Part shown: one piece after another, positions 11,741-26,446 of the stretch
How positions within the stretch are numbered: position 1 is the stretch's first letter
How the letters are laid out: every line of letters begins with the position of its first letter
Origin: Mariannaea sp. PMI_226
Lineage: Eukaryota; Ascomycota; Sordariomycetes; Hypocreales; Nectriaceae
NCBI GenBank assembly: GCA_024336345.1
Contig: JANFOG010000005.1
Location: forward strand, 186,001 to 250,000
Length of the DNA stretch: 64,000 nt
Reading direction: 5' to 3'
Notes under the pieces: generated by a model
What the model saw: only the letters and a program-made list of their open reading frames with translations
The model's database searches: none
What the model was told of the DNA's origin: nothing
Made by a program: the position numbers and the translations under genes

Positions 11741-14700
11741 TTTTGCTTTGTTCTTTGTGCTTTCCTTTTTTTTTTTTCCTTTGGTGACGAACCAATTCAA
11801 CTTCTTTTGAGGCAAAGAGATGATTTTGACTTCGAAACCAAGTCGAGTTGAGTCTCAATTGACAACAGAAAACTGGTTGTTGAAGCCGCTTGTTGAAGCC
11901 GCTGGAGAGGGGGGAGAGGTGGGATGGGGTTGTCAATGGTTCATGACCAACAAGTCAAAGAGGAAGAAGAAGAAACTTCTTGATAAAATCAAGGACTAAA
12001 CAGAGCCTCGATGAGGAACGGGCGAAGCCACAGGACGAGGAGAGAGAGAGAGCTCTGACCGTGGGGATCCAAACGGGAGAGGAGGAGGATGAGCGGGAAC
12101 CCTCGACAAGTTATAAAGACGTGGAGCTGTGGGAGCTTTCCCAGCACGATTAATTACCTAGTGGGCTGAGACCATTGACAACCTTGGCATCTAAATATGG
12201 TCTCTTCCCGTGTGACCCTGCAAGTGATACTAAAGTGCTGTGCAATGCTTGGAAAGGGAACCGGACCCGGGCCTTGAACCTCTATCTTCGAGGAGGAAAA
12301 TCCACTCCCCATCCTGCGACCGCCCCTCCCTCCCCCGGTCTAAAGAGATAGATAGGACTACCAGACAGAAAGCGGAGTGAAAAGATTCTTGCTTGCAGAG
12401 TGACATGATGCACGTTACGTTCATGATACCCACCCAGAGTTCGTAACGGGGGTGGGTGGATGAGAGAGCCCTCCCCCCCCGTACAGTACCTTATCAGCTT
12501 TCGGTCGCTGGGGAAGAAGAGTCTGGCGGCGTTGGCCGGGGGAGTTTGGAAAGGAAGAGAGGGAGGGGGGTGTATGAAGAGACGAATGTTGCTTCAGCCG
12601 TAGTTGCAGGAAGAGGTGTGGCATCGTCGTCTCTTGCTCCGGCCTCTATTCCAGACTGAGAGACCGACCACGCGACACTGGCCAAGAAGGAACAGGAAAT
12701 GATCGGGTCGCTTAGAGGGGGAGGCTCGAGAGCAGTCCACGATCCAGAAGGGACACCAAGAGCGGGTTGGCGGGGAAAGAATTAGAGGGAGGGAGGCGGG
12801 GGGGCAGAGGAAAAAATTAGGCAATGGAAATCAATGTAATAGGTCTAATTGGAATTTGGAAGACTTTAGTTTTGGTCCGGGGTTTCTTTCCCTTGTCATG
12901 TTCCTGTTCTTGTGAGAAGAGAGGCGAAGTCAATGATTCGTTGAGATGGCGCGGAGGATTATCATGAATCGGGAGGCATCTGCCGGGGGCTTGGTTGGAT
13001 GTGTAAGACATTAACAATGAGAGATGTGATTTGTGTGCTACGGGGACACGTCAAAGTCCAAGTTCAAACCAAGTCCAAACCAGGTCAACAAGTCTCTTTT
13101 TGCGAGAGAAAAACTAATTAACCAAGATAAGTTGCCCTAGGTAAGTTAATTACTTGTGCGAGGATAGGAATTTAATATTATTATGGAAATATGGGAGGGA
13201 GTATGCTACAAAAGTGCTGGTTGGCAGAAAAGACATAAAAAAAACAAAAGAAGATATAAAACAAAAGATACGGAATCAGCTACCGAGAGGACGTTGGATA
13301 AGACAGGGAAGGGGAAGGGTAGGGATGTATGTAACCAATTAGGATAAGAAGAAGGAAAAAGACCCTAGGTCTTAATAAGAGATGTAATGGGAATCATAAA
13401 ACAATAGCCAAGAAAGCCAAGAAACGAAACGAGGAGGGCCAGAAAGAAAAGGGAAATGAGATGACACAACTGTCTATGAAATGAACGAAGTGCGAGAGAG
13501 AAGAGAGCGGGAACTAGAGAGCAAAAGAGAAATTAAAAAAAATTGACCATAGGGAAAAAAAAACAACTGTGCTCTGAAAGAAATTTTTGCGTCTACTACG
13601 GATTACGGAGCACGGCGAAAGGCTCTTGTGTTTTTGTCGCCACTCCCCGGCGTCTTACTCGGCCACATCGGGTCCGGGTCGATGCCTTTTTTGGAAGGTT
13701 GCTGGAACGTGGTACGGCAGAGGCCAGCCACTAAAGAGATTTGCCGGGGGGGACCTTTCTCTCTCTCTCTCTCTCTCTTTTGGAGGGGGGGGGGGGGGGG
13801 GGGGGGCCTTTGCTGTAACATGCTAGAGGCCGGTTGGTACCTACAGGACACTGAGGGCTACGGTACGATTTCGATCCTTTAGGCAAGTCACCGGGATTGG
13901 ACACAGTCAAGATACCTACCTACATATGTATCAAAGTCGGGTACATAGATAGATAAAGAAGTACCTTATCTAGGTATCTGGTCGAGATTGGAAGTACCCC
14001 ACCACCAATGCCAATCCAATCCAATCCAATCCAGCCCAATCCAGTCCAACTCGGCCTGTGGATGGGAATGAGATGGATGGATGGGTACAGCATGGAGAAA
14101 AAGAACAAGAGAGGAGGTACAGTACAGACGTAGGACCCTTTGTAAAATAAAGACGGATAGTGGAGGGAAGAGTGGAGGGGAGGTGGGGGACGGGCTCTGT
14201 GGACTCTGTTGGCCCTTGTGGGCTTTTGTGGGTTGAACTGGGATGTGTCCGCTATCAGAGAAAACACACAGTACAGTGGGAATCCACTGTATAGATTAGT
14301 TTTGGTATCACAGTCCTGGCAATAACGGGTGAGCACGTGCCGCGGTTGGAGAAAAGGACAAAAAAAAAAAAAAAAAAAAAGAAGGAAAGAAAGAAAGAAA
14401 CTAAACTAAACTACGGAGTACTCCTTGGATATATCTTCATTAATAATTACGTACAGTTTCAAATTATACTTAGCATCGTCTGGAGAAATGGGACTCCATC
14501 GACACGTTGATGATGATGGGGAATATCCATGCATGCTGCTTAATTAATTGCTTTACTTAATTGTTTGTTCAAGCTTTTTCTTTTTTTTTTCTATGTCTAA
14601 GATCTACGTGCATTAATTGCAGCTTCTCCGCATGGAACGCAAAGTAGATGCGGCAACACAAATAAACATCTGGATAGCTGATCTGTACATATAAAGCACA

Positions 14701-16785
14701 CACAACAAGCCCATCCCTCCCACCCCCATATTTAACGACATCTCTCTCTCTCTCTCTCTTCTCCATTCATCTCCAGTCCCCCAAGCTTCTCCAGACTTGT
14801 TTGCGCGACTCATGATTCCAAACTATTCCATCCCAAAGAGAAAGAGGAGAAAAAAAATTACAAACCCTAAGGGAGGGCCTTTTCTTATCACAGCCATACC
14901 CCATACTGAATGGGCCTTTCGTGGATTCTCAAGATAATGAGACGGGACGAAATATTAACTAATAATTAAAAGCAATAGAGCTAGAAAACTAAACCTGGAG
15001 AAACCGTCTAAGACAGGGAGAAAAAAAAATGAGTTGATGCATAACTTCTTAGTTTCTTTCTTATCTGTTGCCAAAAAGACCTTTTTCACTTCAACTCTCA
15101 TGTTTTTTTAATTAGTTATAAGTCCCAAAAGAGAAATATCAAAGCAAAAAATAAAAGAACGAACTTAACCTAACCTCTCTTCTGGCAAGGTGCCGCCCAT
15201 ATCAATTCTAGATTGAAGATGGGACAACCCACCCGCGGCTCCATGCCCAGGGTGTTTTTTTTTTTTTTCTTTTTCAGCTAATGGATGGTGCTCTTGCGCA
15301 TAAGGATCGGACGGGGAATGGTTTGATAACAACCGGGAACGACAGAAGAAGAAGTAGATTAAACCAAAAAAAAAAATTATTGAAGCACACGATAACCGCG
15401 ACCAACGGCCGCGACCAACGATGGACAAGCAAACGACGACGACCCGAAACTCGGCCATCCCGATAATTAACATGGTCTCACCGCGACAAAGCGCAGGAAC
15501 TTTCGAAGAGCACCCCCGATATGGGACATGGGGTCGGGGAAGCTTGGTCCCCCCCCCCTCTCCACCATCTCACCCTCAGCTCTTCTTCCATGCTCCATTA
15601 GGTATGTAGTTGTGTCCATCGATCTATCTGGGGCACCCATTGTCTTTCAAAACCTCGCCATTGCCATCCACACATGCTGATTCGGAGGCACACTCTCTTC
15701 CGCCCCCCCAAGAGCCAAGAAAGATAAGCTACCCTCGCTCTCCTCTTCGTCGTCGTCCTCCGCCCCTCCACCAGTCTCCCTCCCTTTACCCCCGGACTGC
15801 ACTTGAGCTGGTTGGCGCAAGGGCTTCAATTACACTTCCATGCATGCATGTCCTGTAGGTCAGCTCCCCGGCCGCCACCCGCTCTTATCCTATTTTAACC
15901 TTGTTCCGAGAGTACATAGTAAAAGGACCATTGTGCAGATAAGTTTAAAACAAAAATCCGTTGTCATGGCTGCTGGATCTCAAATATCACCTCCCCCATC
16001 CCGCCTAGCACCACTCGCCACACCTCAGCTGTCGCCCAGCGATTGGGCCATCTGACCGTAGAGCTACCTGGTAAAGTTATGACAATTGGATGCCATAGCC
16101 CATACTATGGCAGTCTACTCTCTGTACAGTAACCCAAAACATTCCATCGTTGGCAGATAACTAGCAACAATCGACATCCATCCATCCATCCCATGGTCAT
16201 CTTGACACCCCTGCTCCCCCACCTCCCATCTCCCACCTCCGCTCTCCGCCCTTCATCGCCGTCGTCTATCGGCCGGGTCCGCAAGAGAGTCAGTCAGTCA
16301 GGCAGTTGGTCTGTCAGCCCTCGGCTCGGCGCTCTCTACCAACACTGTCTAGTCCAATTGGCAATACAGGTACGCGACTCGATACTCACCTGCTGACATG
16401 AGATGGCCTCCAATCTGAACTACGCTGGTAGGCGCTATGCCCGCGTATTTCGCCATGGTTCTGTCCATAGATAATACACAGGGAAAAGGTGCTAATTATA
16501 TCGTACAAACATGCATGCATACATCACATCCCACGCGTCATTGCATCAGACAAAAATACAATAAGTCTTTGCTATACTCGTCACTTTATCAATAGCAATA
16601 TATAACTTACATACACACATACACAGACACATATGTCTTACGTACAACCATGCTATGTAGGCAGTCATGAAATTGAAAAGAATCACTCATCACGCTTAAC
16701 ATTGTGGCTCCAAAACGCCGTGTTCTTGCCATGCATCAAAAATGTTCTCTCCTCCTCCTCCTCCTCCTCCTCCTCCTCCTCCTCC
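11741..16785. other. 5-kb gene-free spacer rich in simple sequence
   Basis: No ORF here has coding character. It contains the transporter promoter, then purine- and pyrimidine-rich tracts: a CT dinucleotide run (about 13757-13778), an unbroken run of 22 G (13785-13806), CCAAT-type pentanucleotide repeats (14011-14033), A-runs near 14360-14380 and 15370, and a GA/CT run near 14741-14760. It could include a long untranslated region or noncoding RNA, but nothing supports a specific one. Confidence 0.5.
13757..13806. repeat. CT microsatellite followed by a 22-G homopolymer
   Basis: About eleven CT units are followed within ten bases by 22 consecutive G residues. The strand asymmetry and G-run could form non-B DNA. 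It may also be a length-unreliable assembly position. Confidence 0.8.
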
Positions 16786-16787
16786 TC
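16749..16787. repeat. TCC/GGA microsatellite abutting the VPS13 stop codon
   Basis: About thirteen TCC units on the plus strand start where the VPS13 stop codon ends. On the coding strand the message reads stop codon then GGA repeats, so the repeat occupies the first bases of the 3' UTR. Confidence 0.85.
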
Positions 16788-19700
16788 ATACTTCGCCAGT
16801 CTTGAAGCGGCGATTAAATTCCTCTACCGCAACTCCTATCATCTTGTACAAGAATCCCCTTTCACTTCCTCCTCCCACCGGTATGAACGGTCCATTGGCA
16901 CCTCCCCGTAATGCCAAACTCACTCCTGTTCGCTCCTTTGCGATTGTTTGTATGTCCTTCAGTGGCACGTCCCATTCACTCGTCAGTCGCCGTGAACGAA
17001 TAAGCAGGATGCGCGCGTACGTAACCATCACAACCATGTCTTCCTTTGGCAGCTCAAGGTGGCCAATGTACTGCTCGTCAAAGTATTTACCATTGTCCAC
17101 CTGCTTGAGCCAGTACTGCCCCAACGCTTCCCGAGGGTTGTAGGGCCGAACAATGCCGTCTAGTGGGATCAAGCGCGGGTATCGTGTGCGATCCAACTCT
17201 TGACCATCAAACACCGTTGTTGTGTTGCGGATACCTTCGCTCACATTACTTGCCATGTCGAGGATGCCTACGGCAGGCTTCGTAGCCAAACCAAGGACTC
17301 CCTTTCCAACACCCTTGAAAAAACCAACAGCACCCTCCTGCTCAGCGCCCTCCAGCGGCTTGCGTGCTAGTCCGCCTACGCCAGATGCAACACTGGTCAG
17401 TAGACTGTTGGCGCCGGCAGCGACTCCGTAGAGCGCATGCTTCGGGCGATTTCGTGCTCTCGTGATACGTCGTCGATCCTGGAACTGTTTGTCCAGTGAT
17501 GCTGCCGCAAGGCCCTTGCTCAGACTTCCAGTAAACTTGGAGAAACTGTCGCTAAAGCCAAACACCGTCTTCTTAGCAAACGACGCGGCACCTTTGGCAA
17601 TGCCAAGGCCGAATTCTTCAGGCTTATCAGACAAAATCAGGCCCTGGTATGGTTCGTAGAAGATGTCCGTGACACCAGATGAAATGGTGTTGAAGAGACC
17701 AACCGGGTTTCCAAGGAAATCGGCAGATCCTAGAATCTTGTGGATCTGATACATGACCTCTTGGCTGTAGTGGTTCGAGAAGTTCTGGATTAGGACAGCC
17801 GTCGAAACGCGAACGTTGTCCAGAATAAGTGCGTTAAACCGAATCGGAGCGTCGTTGACGTTACCAATAGCCATTGTCATGACGTTGAGGAAGAACATGA
17901 GTGGGTTATGAGAAGACGTCTTGTCCTCAGCATTGATCCTCTCTGTCCTCATGAAGCTCAAGTCAATTTGCATAGGTTGAATGTTGAGAACCTCGAAATA
18001 CATATCTTGTCCAGCCTGTATCTGTCCAGGCTCAGGTATATCAAGGTCTTCGTCACACAACTTGCCTTCGTCATCCACAACGGTCCAGCTGGCACCCGGA
18101 ACATTCGAAAAGTCAAGAAGAGCAAAGACAAAGTCCTCATCAAGGTCAACCGTCATCTGCTGCAGCAAAATCGTGGCATATTTGATATAGAGCACACCAT
18201 ACGAATCATCCTTGACTCGGCTGACCATGGCATGCAAAGAAGGATGAGCTTCGACCTCCTGGGCTTTCTTCGGCACCACACTTGGGTACAAAATCATAGG
18301 GAAGATGCCGCCGTACAACTGGTTATCGATCTGAATCCACTTAATTGACAGCGAAACGGTCTGTATTAATGGCGAGTCACTGAAACGCAACTGAACGTCT
18401 CGGAACGTCAGGTAGGCCAGTTCCTTCATTTGAGCATTGATCAGAGAGATTCCGATGCCAGACAGTTTGAGTTGGGCTCGGAAAGTGGCATCTGTATCTT
18501 GATCCTTGACCTCAAATGCGGAGGCCTCAGTCACGCTATTGGTTCTAGTCAACGTCTTGGGCTTGTACTTGCTCCTGCTGGCACGGAAATTGCTCAGAAT
18601 CAATGTTTGCGTGGGGCCATCGGCAGCGACATTGATGTCAATGATCTTCACCTGGCCAGCTTGAGGGAAAATCTTCATCGGAATCTGATTTCCAATCTCG
18701 GCAAGTTTGACATGACGCTCCTTGCCATTCGCTGCAATGATGATTTCACGAAGCTTTGCTGCAGGGAAGTCCCAAGCATAAGGCATAATGCTACGAGGCG
18801 GAAGACGATATCGAATAGGCCTCCACCCACTTCGATCCTCCACGCCATCCTCATCCACGTTCGGGTTGGCCTGATAGAAGGTGAACTCTGTATCGCTTTC
18901 GTTGCGCATCGAGAATGGCCAACTTTTGGTCTCCATACTGAAGTTCAAGAAAATGGTCGAATCCTCCAAGAGGATCTCAACCTTCACCAGTCGTTGACGC
19001 TGCCCAGTCTTGGCAATCTTGACATATGTCGTTCCGATGTCCGCGATATTAAATGGGGAAGTCCACTGGTTGTTGACGCCGGGGTAGCAGAGGCAGAGCT
19101 GTTTCGCACGAGTCTTCTGTAGAAAGTGCAGCGGTTGCAGAGCACCTGGAGCAAGGGTGAGAAACCCAGACGAGCTTGACTCGCGAATGAGAATCTCTTC
19201 GCCAAGCTTGTTTTGCAAGACGAATCGTGGCGCCAGTGTGACAACCTTGGTCATTTTGTATTTGCCCTCCCCGGACTTGACAGTAATACCCACATGGATC
19301 TCTTTGTTTTTGTTCGGAGAGTCGAGGATGACCTCGGAAGTGCTACCTATCGCATCAAAGCTCTGAGGCTTGCTCCATTCAGAATCCGCAACCTTTAGTA
19401 GAGCTCGGTTACGATGATCTTCACTGCCGAAAGAAAACATGAAGGGCAGAGCCTTGGGGCGATCTTGATTGGAGGTGTCCATAAGAGGGAACTGGCCTGC
19501 CGCAGACTTGGCTTGCTGTAGGAAACCTTTCGCCCGGACTCGAAGATCCACGCCCGTCTTGTTTAGAACCACGTACGGGCTGTACACTGTGACTTTGAAT
19601 GCGCCGCCACTATGGGGGATCTTGAAGTAATGCAAGACTAGGTTCAAGGGTAGGCCTTGTTCATCGCGAACAACCACCTTACTCTCCTTTCGGAAATCCT

Positions 19701-22700
19701 CGTTGCTTCCCGGATTGATGATGGCAAAGTCGCTAGGTTTAAACACAGTATCCTGCATATCCACACTCAGTAAGAGGAGGTGCGAGAGTTGAACAACATG
19801 GACAGGGCTGACGCCACCCTTCCTCAAGAAGTTTGTCCAATCTTTCCTAGTATTCTTGTCGTAGATCCGATACTTGAAATCATAGGGCAGCAAGTTTTCG
19901 AGAGTAACAGGCGCGGATAACTTGATCTTCATATACGGGTATTGCCTTGGTGTTGTTAGCATCCTCGAATTTGATTCTGACGGAGCGGTCTTACCTGGTT
20001 AATGGGTTTGCTTTGTCAAAACGAGCATGAACTTGGAAGTAGAACGGATCGCCGTTCTCACCCTGGCACACAACTTGCTTGGTTTGCCTTTTGAGTAAAT
20101 CTTCCCACTTTAGATGCTCCCCACTCCAATGGTATCCAAAACCACCATCAGGTCGAACAAGGAGTGTTTTCTCATAAGCGGCACCCACTGGGGCTGGACG
20201 TGAGTCTCCAGGAGCAATCTTCTCGATCTTGAGAAGATGTCCCTCCTTTGCATCATAGATGCCAAGCTCGACTGGAATTTGAGTCGCGTTCTCCACCAGT
20301 AGAGGAGATCGAAACGTCACACACTTGACATTGTCGGTTCCAAGAGACACATCAACACAAATTCTGTGTGAAATGTTGTCAGCCTTGGGGCGGAGGCTGT
20401 ATATAAACTCGCCCTCGCGGTTTAATCGGACATTTTTCACTGGGTCAAAGCCACTGGCTTCAAGTGATATGCTGACGCATGTTTGGTTCGACTCAGTCAG
20501 GAGGGTCTCTCGCATCTTCTCCCAGTGTTCAAAACTCCAAGGGCCTTCCTTACCGTCCTCTAGACGTAGAGTGATTGGCTCATCGCTTGTAGGACTCTTG
20601 GAATTGACGACAACATCAAAACCGGTGTAGTTTCTGATGCGGTATGGCGCTTCAACTCCTCGAGGTTTGTCAAGAACGTCCTGCTCTGTAGTCAAGAAGT
20701 CGAATGACTTAGATGCCAGCGCAATAGAGGCAGTAGTGATCGTCACATCAAACGTTTTCTTCGATGCAACATCGATCGATAGTAAGCCTGACTGGGGTTC
20801 CTTTGCAACACCGAAGCCCACCTGCCATGGCTCCAACAGAGGCTCCCAACTTGACTTGGAGAAGTTATACACATTGGAATATAAGTCAATAGCAGTCTCA
20901 GCCTTTAGGTTCGAGGACCAGTTTTCCGCGGTTGCAGTAAAGTTCTTAATGCCAACGTCAAGAATGGGTAACTCATGTAGATCGCCAATCAAAATCACAC
21001 GAACCCCTTCAACAGCCGCCGAAAGCACTTCGTGATGTGGCACAGCAACAGCCGTGGACTTAGGAGCTGGTTGTTCAACAGGATGGTGTGTACCTCTGGT
21101 CTTGGCCGCTGTAGTAGATGGTCCCTTTCCGCTCCCAGATCGTTGCCTCAACCCAGCATTTCGCAATTCCCGAGCCTTCTGTTCAGCAGGAGTCTCCTTC
21201 GCAGGCTTGTGTTCGACTCCAGCTAGCTCACTTGCCTTGCTGATGATTTGCAGGACCAATAAGATATCACGCAATGCGAGTCGGAGAATGAGTGGCTCAA
21301 CGTCAATGTGGATGTTCATGTCTGCGGGCTTCGTGTTGTCCATGCTCAATTGAATCGAGAAATCGTCAATGATCCTCAAACGGGATGTTTCAAACTTGTC
21401 CATTCGGCACAAGAACATTCCAATTTCAGAGACCTGAAAGGTCAAGGCATGTTGTTTGGAAAGGAGCATTTGGCGAATTCCCAACACAATTGCTTCTGAG
21501 CTCGAGTTGAGTGGATTGGCGATTAAAATGACTTGGGCGTCAACTAAGTTAACCCGGAAAGCGATATTCATCGGCGGCTGCTCCGGTTCTGAGGAAACAT
21601 CGTTACTTTGTCGTCGGGATGCCTCAGACCGTGAGCGGCGAGTCTCATCTCCAGTGAATGTGACTTGCATAGAGTCTGCGTCTGATTCATCTGGTGTTTC
21701 AAGAAAACTTTCATCGTCAAGAGGGGTAGCCTCATCAACGGTCAGCCCTTCCATCGCAAACTTCTGGATGGCAAATAGATAGTCTAATGCAAAAATGACA
21801 CGGGGGCTATCGATTGTCGCCATCGCAATCACGTTCCTCTCACTGCCGCCTGACATGGTGACGCTCGCCATCAGTTGCTGAACTTCCTTATTAGAGGAGG
21901 ACATGATGCGGCGGAATTTGTTTGTCTCGAGGGGACGGTTGTCGTATATGGTAAATGACCGGATGAGGAGCTCAGCTTCGAGAGAGCTGTCTGACAACAT
22001 CCTAAACTTGACTTTTGTGTCGTCGAGTGAGAAGCGCGACAGGCTAGATCGAGCCAAGTTGCCAACAGGCTCATCTGCTTCGGCCATGATAAGCTCCAAT
22101 CCTACAGTGTTGACGTTCCAGATGAGATCCAGCTTCGTCCACGTCTGTCCGAGTGACCCCAATTCTGGACCCAAGTCAATCAGTGTCTGATCATCATTCG
22201 AGCCTTTCTCAGCAGACACTGTTCGGGCGCGTTGTAAAGTTCCTTCATCTACAGCCTGAGCAGCCGCATCTTCACCATCATCACCTTCACCAGCGAAGGC
22301 AGCTGGTAGTGACTTGGATATCTCCATAAGGAACTTGAGCTGGTATTGAGTCAATCGAAGGTTGATGTCGGACATTGTTCCTTCAATCTCTGTATCGGGC
22401 CTCTTGACACCCTTTTGGTGCTCTGCATACGTAATCTTAAATCCGAGATCAACATGATCAATCATCTCTAACTCTTCTGACCTATCGCCTGAGTAGTGGA
22501 AGTCAGAGGTGAGCCTAATGTTGCGAATACCAGCGGAGATCTTCATGGCAATCTCAGAATCTTCACTGTCATCCAGTGGAGTAAATTTGTTCTGAGCATA
22601 AATCTCACCGAGGTACGCAGTGATCAAGTCGCGTTTTTCACGCCCTGGAGTAAGAACCCGAGGGAACACAACGATCGGAGTCCTGACCATGACGTCGAAC

Positions 22701-25700
22701 TGGAATCGACTCGGGCTCTGCTGGATCTGGTTGGCTTGGTTCATCGCGGCTTGTCGTGCTGCATTATACAGGGCCTGCATTCGCCCAAACTTGACCAAGA
22801 AATCAATAATTTTCCGGAAGGGCTCTTCCAGGAAGTTGACCTTGACGGAGCCAGCGCGGAGGAAGATGGAACTGTCATAGCCAGGGTATGCCTTAGGGTT
22901 GTTGGGATCAAAGGTCTCGTAGCGGAAATCGGCAAGTTCGTTGCCCTGGATTGTGACCAACTGTCGAAGGTTCGAGTCTTCAGGCACTCCCTGATTTACA
23001 TCATCAACAAGTGACAGGTCACCTAGCCTAGCAGACACACGCATGGATTTGCCCCGCAAGAAAACTCCCGCGTCAGCTTTGTTGAAGGACAAGGTGGCGA
23101 GTCGAATGCCGTCGTTGTTCAAGATAAGTCGAATACTTTTGAGATCGACCTTGACTCGAATAGCCCCAGCATTTGCATTTTGCTGGGCTTGTGAAGCTTC
23201 GACTTCTTGCTCACTATCTTTAGCCTGGAGGGTTGAGCCTTCAATAGCTCTCTGATCGTTCTGCTGGTCATTATTTCCGGTTGTGAACGTTACGAGAATG
23301 AAATCCAGAAGAGTTAGCAACGTCTTTCTCGTGACGATGAGGTTAATAGTAGAGATGGCAGCCGTGACATTTATTTCCACACCCTCGTATAGTGGCATGA
23401 ACTCCGGTGAACGTGGGTTGACCTTGATGAATTTGACATGGACGAGACTGCGGCCCTCCTTTAAATCTTCGCTGTCACCAGACGAAACAATGGATTTGAA
23501 CTCGGCTGGTGGGTTGTCAACGAAGTCGTCAACTGTCACAGAGCCAAGTGACACCTCCGCTGCCATATCGTATGGTCGCGTGTAAAACTCCAAGTCAAAG
23601 CGCTCAGCAACTAGCTCCACAAGCAAGGTATCAGGCTTCTTCCTGTCCGGGTCACTTCGATAAAGTGAGCCTTTGAGTGTGTCGACTTTGAATCTGAACT
23701 CGAAACTGCGCTGTTGAATTCGAAGCTGCTCAGCATCAGCGCCATCATGTGCATCTTCAAAATTATCATCATCGTCGTCAATGTCATCCAAAACCACTGC
23801 ACTGGATGGTTGCATAAACGAAAACGTCATTGACTGTCGTCTGTCACGCTGAGCCTTTTGCATCGATTTGGTGGATGCGTTACTGAGAACACGAGGCCGA
23901 GAGGGTTCTTCATGCTCCTGTTGCAAGGCATGCTCAGGAGGAGCTGAGTCCTCAAATTTGGGAATGGCAACATCAATAATTCTCATCAAATTCTTGTACT
24001 TTGAGTCTGAGACGGTCGCATGAAGCATTGGTAGATGTCCTGAGATCTTGAATTTGGTCAAATTTGGAGCTTTAGGCAGGATGGATGTCTCAACCACGAA
24101 ATCAACGTTGATTCGCTCGACGATGTGGAGGTTTGTTTCGTCATTTTTATCAACAAGTTGGGCTTTGGTTTCGCTGATTGAGGGCCCAATGAGAACCTGA
24201 GTTGAGGTCAGTCTGACAATGAATTTGTCGTACATAACCGACTCGAGCTTCTTCAGGTCGTCGGCACTGTAGGCCTGCCTTTGCTTGGATTGAATCTCTT
24301 TCATGGTATCTTTATCAACAAGCTGGCTGTTTACGTGAATATGGCCAGCATCAACGATCAAGCACGTTGAGTCCTTCGTGGTGATATTGACAGGTACGAT
24401 AATAAGAGGGGCCTGGAGGTCGAGCTCAGCGTTGATTGTCTTATGTTCCTCTAGAGCAAACTCAAGACCAGCACGGGTCTGCTCACGCAGACCTTCGACA
24501 GTTGCTCCAGCAGTCTCCATGAGAGCGCTGATGGATTCCATGTGCCTTTCTGGAGGTCTAAAAAAGTCGACAATGCCGACGACAAAATTTGGATTCCAAA
24601 CGACCTCCAAGGGTTTCATCGAACCAATAATAGCAATGTCGCCATCACGCTCAAGCGGGTTCTGCTCAATCTCGAACTGGAAGAAGGGATCTTCTTCAGG
24701 CTTTTCTAACTCAGCCAAGGAGAGTCTCTTTCGTCTTTTTGTGTCCGGGGCATCTTTGACTCGTACAATCTCTGGATACAAGCTATCAAGAGTAGTGCCG
24801 TCGTTGACACGCAGCCCACCCAGACTGATATTAGCCAGCACTGAGTCCTTTCTTTGCAATGCCTTCGCTTTGAAGACATCAAAGTGTAGGCTGAGAAGAT
24901 CTGTGGTGTTCCCATGGGGCCCTCTTCTGAGGGTGAAACTGCCAGTGCTCAAGGATGTCTCGATACACATCTTGACAGCTTCTCGAGGGATATCCACCTC
25001 CTCAGCAATAGCATTCTTCTCGTCCCAGTCAATTACGTCGTAGAGCTCTTTGCGCTGTTCTTCAGTGATTTGAGTGTTCTCGCCATTCTGCTCGACGGTC
25101 TCCTGTGGTTTGGAGCCCCACATCCAGGCAATCCAACCCTGTTGTTCTTGCTGCGGAGGCTGCTTCTTAAGAGCTTCAGCGTTTTCCTTCTTGAGCTGGT
25201 TTCGAGCCAAGGATCGCCAGAATCTCAGATCTTCATAGCCAAGCTTTCTCTCTAGTGCCTGAATGTCTTTATCATCCTCAGCCGCAAGTTGTTGCTGCTG
25301 CTTTCGCTTCTTGAAAAGCTCAATGTATCGCCTGCGGTCATCGCGCCTCTCACGGAAGTAGTCCCAGGACCATTTCCGGTTCTTCTCGTGGATCTTGGAA
25401 AGAATAGCGTCCCCCGCAAACTTGAACCAGGCCCGTGGATCCTCCTTTGGAGTGACACCCTTGGGCTGGTATTTTTTATACTCCTGGTGACGAATAAAAT
25501 AATGGAAGAGGTCCACCATCATTAGGCCATCTCGATATTGATGATCGTCCAAGACAAGACCAATCTCTTCAAACAAGAGGTTTGCTTTGAAGTTTGGTAC
25601 ATTGATATCGCCTGATTTGTCAAGTTCAATCTTCGCTTGACCACTAACGGGCTTCAGAATAAACTGATGGTTCAAATCTTTCCCAGTATCTACTCCAATC

Positions 25701-26446
25701 ATTTCCTTGAATCTCGTCACCATTTGGTCATGCGGGAGCTCTTCGTGAGTAGGCGTTGCAGCCTCTCGCCCAGTTCCGAGAAGCTCTGAGTCCGTGTTCC
25801 AGTACACGGCAAGAGCACCAAGAGTCGCTAGCTTATGGGTAACAGAAGTTGAATCTTGGATAAAGGTAGGCGTCCACTGCCCATCGGTACTGACAGCGCT
25901 GAACTCCTCGAGAGTGACTCCTAGGGCAAAAGGGTGGCCCGGGGCTGAAATAGAGTCTTCGTATCGAATATGGATGTTCTTGACTTCGACCTGTAGGTTA
26001 TCGACGATCTTTGTGACCAGGCTCTGGGTGAAGCTCTGGTTCTTTTGCTGTTCCTCTTGGCTCATGCCTTCCTGATTCTTCTCCTTGAGCAATTCGGCAC
26101 TATCAAGCTTCTCCATCTTCAGTCGTTGTTTTCTTCGTTCTTCCTCCTCTTCATCATACTCGGCCTCCTCCTTGGGGCTAGCGAGTAGGAACACATCTTC
26201 AATAAAGACCTTTACTGGAGCGCCACGCAAGTTGGACCAAGGAATGATAAGCGTGAGCTGACCGAGATGCCCTTCCACGACATTAATTGGGAGTTTGAGC
26301 TGATCTAGGGCTTCGCGACGGAGTTCGAGGTTTTTCAGTTTCACATCTCCTGACCAGATGCCAACCTTGAGTTGTGTGGGGTCGAAGTTCTTAACGTACA
26401 TGCCCAGGAAGCGGTTAAGCAACCCGGCAACGAGGCCTTCCAACAT
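16786..26446 (-). CDS. VPS13: VPS13 bridge-like lipid transfer protein
   Basis: Two exons (26446-19995 and 19945-16786) are joined by a 49-nt intron (GTAAG donor, TGCTAAC branch site close to its acceptor), giving 3203 residues, the usual fungal VPS13 length. The N-terminus is the canonical chorein motif (start MLEGLVAGLLNRFLGMYVKN, then VGIWSGDVKLKNLELR). The long middle is the repeating beta-groove domain. The VPS13 adaptor-binding/SHR-BD repeats run from about residue 1930 (YRIRNYTGFDVVV) across the splice (LENLLPYDFKYRIYD) to roughly 2500. APT1-like, ATG2_C-like and PH-like C-terminal parts follow, ending GEV. VPS13 moves phospholipids at membrane contact sites (mitochondria, vacuole, endosome, prospore membrane). 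All parts look intact. Confidence 0.97.

Noticed and set aside
12221..12350. Possible minus-strand tRNA with a B-box-like GGTTCAAGGCC
   Set aside because: The flanking bases do not form a T-stem or acceptor stem, and no A box is placed correctly.
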